From NCBI GenBank assembly GCA_012932295.1, contig JAAONU010000013.1:4820603-4884602 (forward strand): a stretch of DNA of 64,000 nucleotides, read 5' to 3'. Position 1 is the first letter of the stretch; every line of letters begins with the position of its first letter. The notes under the pieces were generated by a model that did not search any database, was not told the origin of the DNA, and worked only from the letters and a program-made list of their open reading frames with translations. A program made the translations under genes and the position numbers. Shown piece by piece: positions 61,801 to 64,000 of the stretch. The stretch comes from Cyclina sinensis. Taxonomy: Eukaryota > Mollusca > Bivalvia > Venerida > Veneridae.

Positions 61801-63043
61801 ATGAATTATTTTCATTTATTTATATTATATTTAGTCCTAAGGTTAGTGGTGCAAAAATGTTATAAATATGTGTCAAAAGAACACTTTAACAGAAATAAAA
61901 CCGCCATCGTAAAACAACTTAGGTGCAGTAAATCTGTCATGCATATTTCAAAGGCTTTCTATGCATGTATAAAGTGAAGACGTGTTTTAGAACTGTTTTT
62001 TTTTCCTTCAAAGTTTAGAATGGTATCACATTAAATCCTTTAACTTTTTGTGGGTTTATTCTGTAATGGTGACATACTTATCTAGAAGCGATCAGATATC
62101 GTCAAAGACCATTTCTCCACTTGCATTATTTATAATTTCTAACCGGGCACCTGCCAAAAAAACATGACATTAATACTCTATACTGTTCATTCTTTGTACA
62201 TTCAATATTCAGTCGAAGTATAATACAGTCTTTTCATACAGATGAATATGCAAATTAATTTCAATTAAAGTCATAAACTATAGGATATTGTCGGTTAGAA
62301 AAACGCATGCTCTTTGGTCTGACAATTTTTTGATTGACCCCTGACCCTGTCACAAAAACAACCGTGACTATTCAATTTTCATACAATCACAGAATTACCC
62401 TGTCTGTAATGAATGATGCATTTATTCTTCGTAAAATACAATGAAAAGCATTGAAAAAGTCTCATAAAACATTATTAAAGACTTTTTATCTTGAGCTGTC
62501 TGTGTGTTAGAATTTATGGCCCTTTGTATGGTAAAATATAATTAATAATTTATGTTAGAGCATTTGAATGGCACCATCCCCTTAAAATACAGGTAGACAT
62601 GCTAAGGACAAAATGTAAGACAATAATTTGATTAAATTTTGATATAGAATTTTCCTGATGACGCTGCACGACAATTGTCAAGTCTTTGTTAAAAAAGATT
62701 GTCATGAAATAATCTCTCTTCATTAGGAATTATGAGTTGTGAATAGAAAACAGACAGTCATACTGAGTGTTGTTGTAGATTCAGTCGGGAAAATAATTAC
62801 TTAACTCCTTAGATAATTTAGGCAGCGTCGTATTGAACATTTTTTTCTCTTTTTTTTCCTTTCTTTTTTATGCAATATGCTGTAAATGCAAACTACATGA
62901 GACACGTATAGATATGAGATATCTTAAGTCAGAAAACGAACCGCAAATTTCTCCTTTTTCATGGCGACCAAATTTGAATAAGGTCATGTGACAAAACCAC
63001 GCAACAGAACTTCAATATTACTGGTTACTTTTGTTTATTGCAG
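58830..63043 (+). other. intron 9 (4.2 kb)
   Basis: Starts GTATGA and ends TTTATTGCAG. AT-rich and mostly unique. No repeat array or mobile element was recognised, and the small open frames inside it have no coding features. Confidence 0.7.
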
Positions 63044-63267
63044 GTGCTACCAGATCAGCATAATGACCTCAAAAGCCTGGTTGCTGCAGTAACAAAGGGA
63101 CTTAACTCTGCGCATTCCAAGGCACAAGCATTGTACTGCTGGCTCACGAGTCAAAATGTAGCCAATTTTGAAAAATGTAGCAAAAAATCAAGTTCGCCAC
63201 CGGGTAGATTAAAACACCTTCACGAGAAGAAGTCAGCCTATTGCTCCTTGTATATGGATATGTTAAA
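63044..63267 (+). CDS. KY/hillarin-like protein, coding exon 10 (start of transglutaminase-like domain)
   Basis: 74 codons plus two bases, phase 0 in and phase 2 out. The acceptor is TTGTTTATTGCAG and the donor GTAAGT follows TTAAA. The peptide has the pattern DLKSLVAAVTKGLNSAHSKAQALYCWLTSQNV. Its 'D..SLV..vT.gl.s...Ka.A.y.Wlt.qn' layout is that of the helical lead-in of transglutaminase-like domains in kyphoscoliosis peptidase (KY) and invertebrate hillarin/LTD-1 proteins. KKSAYCSLYMDMLK follows where the family has its nucleophile helix. If anchored on Y-x-x-L-Y/F, the usual Cys position is Lys, suggesting a non-catalytic, scaffold-type domain. The His and Asp of the triad would lie beyond the window. 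The family call rests on pattern recognition, not a search. Confidence 0.72.
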
Positions 63268-64000
63268 GTAAGTCAATTGATTTTCGATATGGTGAAAAAG
63301 ACACGATATACTTTGCTTAAACAATTGTGTAGGGATAAAGAATCGAACTCCTGGACCGGCTTGAAAGTTTTTGTCAAGTGCGAAGAGACGCCTTTTTGAT
63401 GTAAAAAATATAGTTTAAATTAACAGACAGACAGTTTTTGTTTGTCAGTTTTAAAAATATGATTTCATATTAGGAAGAAACAACGTTTGAATTCTTTTCA
63501 AATGTCATAAACACACCAACATGTCATTCTTTGCGGTTCCAATGTGTTCTTGGAAAACCGCCAATCCTCTGTTTATATATGTATTCGGCATGCAAAGTAA
63601 CAGTTAACCGCCTCGCAACAAGGATTGTTTACATTTATGGTGAAACAGAAGCCTTTTTCCAAACGTTGTTTAAATGAATGACACATTTTTGGCACTACCA
63701 TTGAAAAGGGAGAGCGACTGTCTGCTGAAATGCTTCTGTTGCAAAGCTAGATTAAAGTTAAACGATTATTTTAATGATTTTCTGGTGAACTGATTTGCTG
63801 TCAATAACTTTTCCCCTGCCATTTACATAACATAGATTAACTTCAGTATGGCAGAGAGAGCATTGCTCTGTTTCTTGAGATCTTCTAAGCCAGTAATCAC
63901 TCGTCCTGCTGCCTCCCGTTTAACTACAATGTATTCAAGTCTGATTTTACCGAATTGTTTTCCGGTAAACGTTTAACCGCTCTACCTCATAACTGTATAG
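63268..64000 (+). other. start of intron 10, runs off the window
   Basis: Begins GTAAGT. No acceptor plus coding continuation is seen before the window ends, so the rest of the gene lies to the right. Confidence 0.65.

Overview
The window looks like nuclear DNA of a marine mollusc, most probably a bivalve. It is AT-rich, and one gene with short exons and long introns is buried in minisatellites, tRNA-derived SINEs, a foldback element and a TIR element whose ends carry the GCTCCCCGAAG / CTTCGGGGAGC motif that I associate with bivalve genomes. There are no operons, Shine-Dalgarno sites or dense ORFs. The bivalve assignment is inferred from repeat style and gene architecture, not from a search.

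One plus-strand protein-coding gene can be supported. Ten coding exons were found: 17090-18094, 22726-22896, 28638-28709, 29099-29617, 30948-31115, 36640-36768, 38731-39335, 58276-58440, 58665-58829 and 63044-63267. The gene runs off the right edge. All internal junctions are phase 0, and every exon has AG/GT boundaries. About 1,070 residues are encoded here: a long, Ser/Arg/Asp-rich, mostly disordered N-terminal region with helical patches and an N-myristoylation signal, followed by the start of what looks like a transglutaminase-like domain of the kyphoscoliosis peptidase (KY) / hillarin kind. That family is linked to cytoskeleton and muscle, but the family call is moderate because most of the domain lies outside the window. 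Exon 7 is broken as written by two single-base offsets.

Layout: 1-17038 is upstream non-coding DNA with a clipped 36-bp tandem repeat, a SINE, a 61-bp repeat, a trinucleotide microsatellite, a 22-bp minisatellite and a CRE-like cluster. Intron 1 (18095-22725) is mostly unique. Intron 2 (22897-28637) holds adjoining 26-bp and 23-bp arrays. Intron 5 (31116-36639) holds a tRNA-like remnant and a 41-bp array. Intron 7 (39336-58275, 18.9 kb) holds a 0.47-kb foldback, a 28-bp satellite with higher-order structure inside a 4-kb segmental duplication, two SINE copies, an 836-bp TIR element and a 34-bp E-box-like array. The other introns show little.

The most notable signals are the higher-order 28-bp satellite, the splice-donor-like motifs repeated in the intronic arrays, an 11-base core shared by two different arrays, the long foldback, the lipidation signal with repeated phospho-motifs in the protein, and the double frame break in exon 7. 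I did not find a defence system, CRISPR array or other discrete new system.
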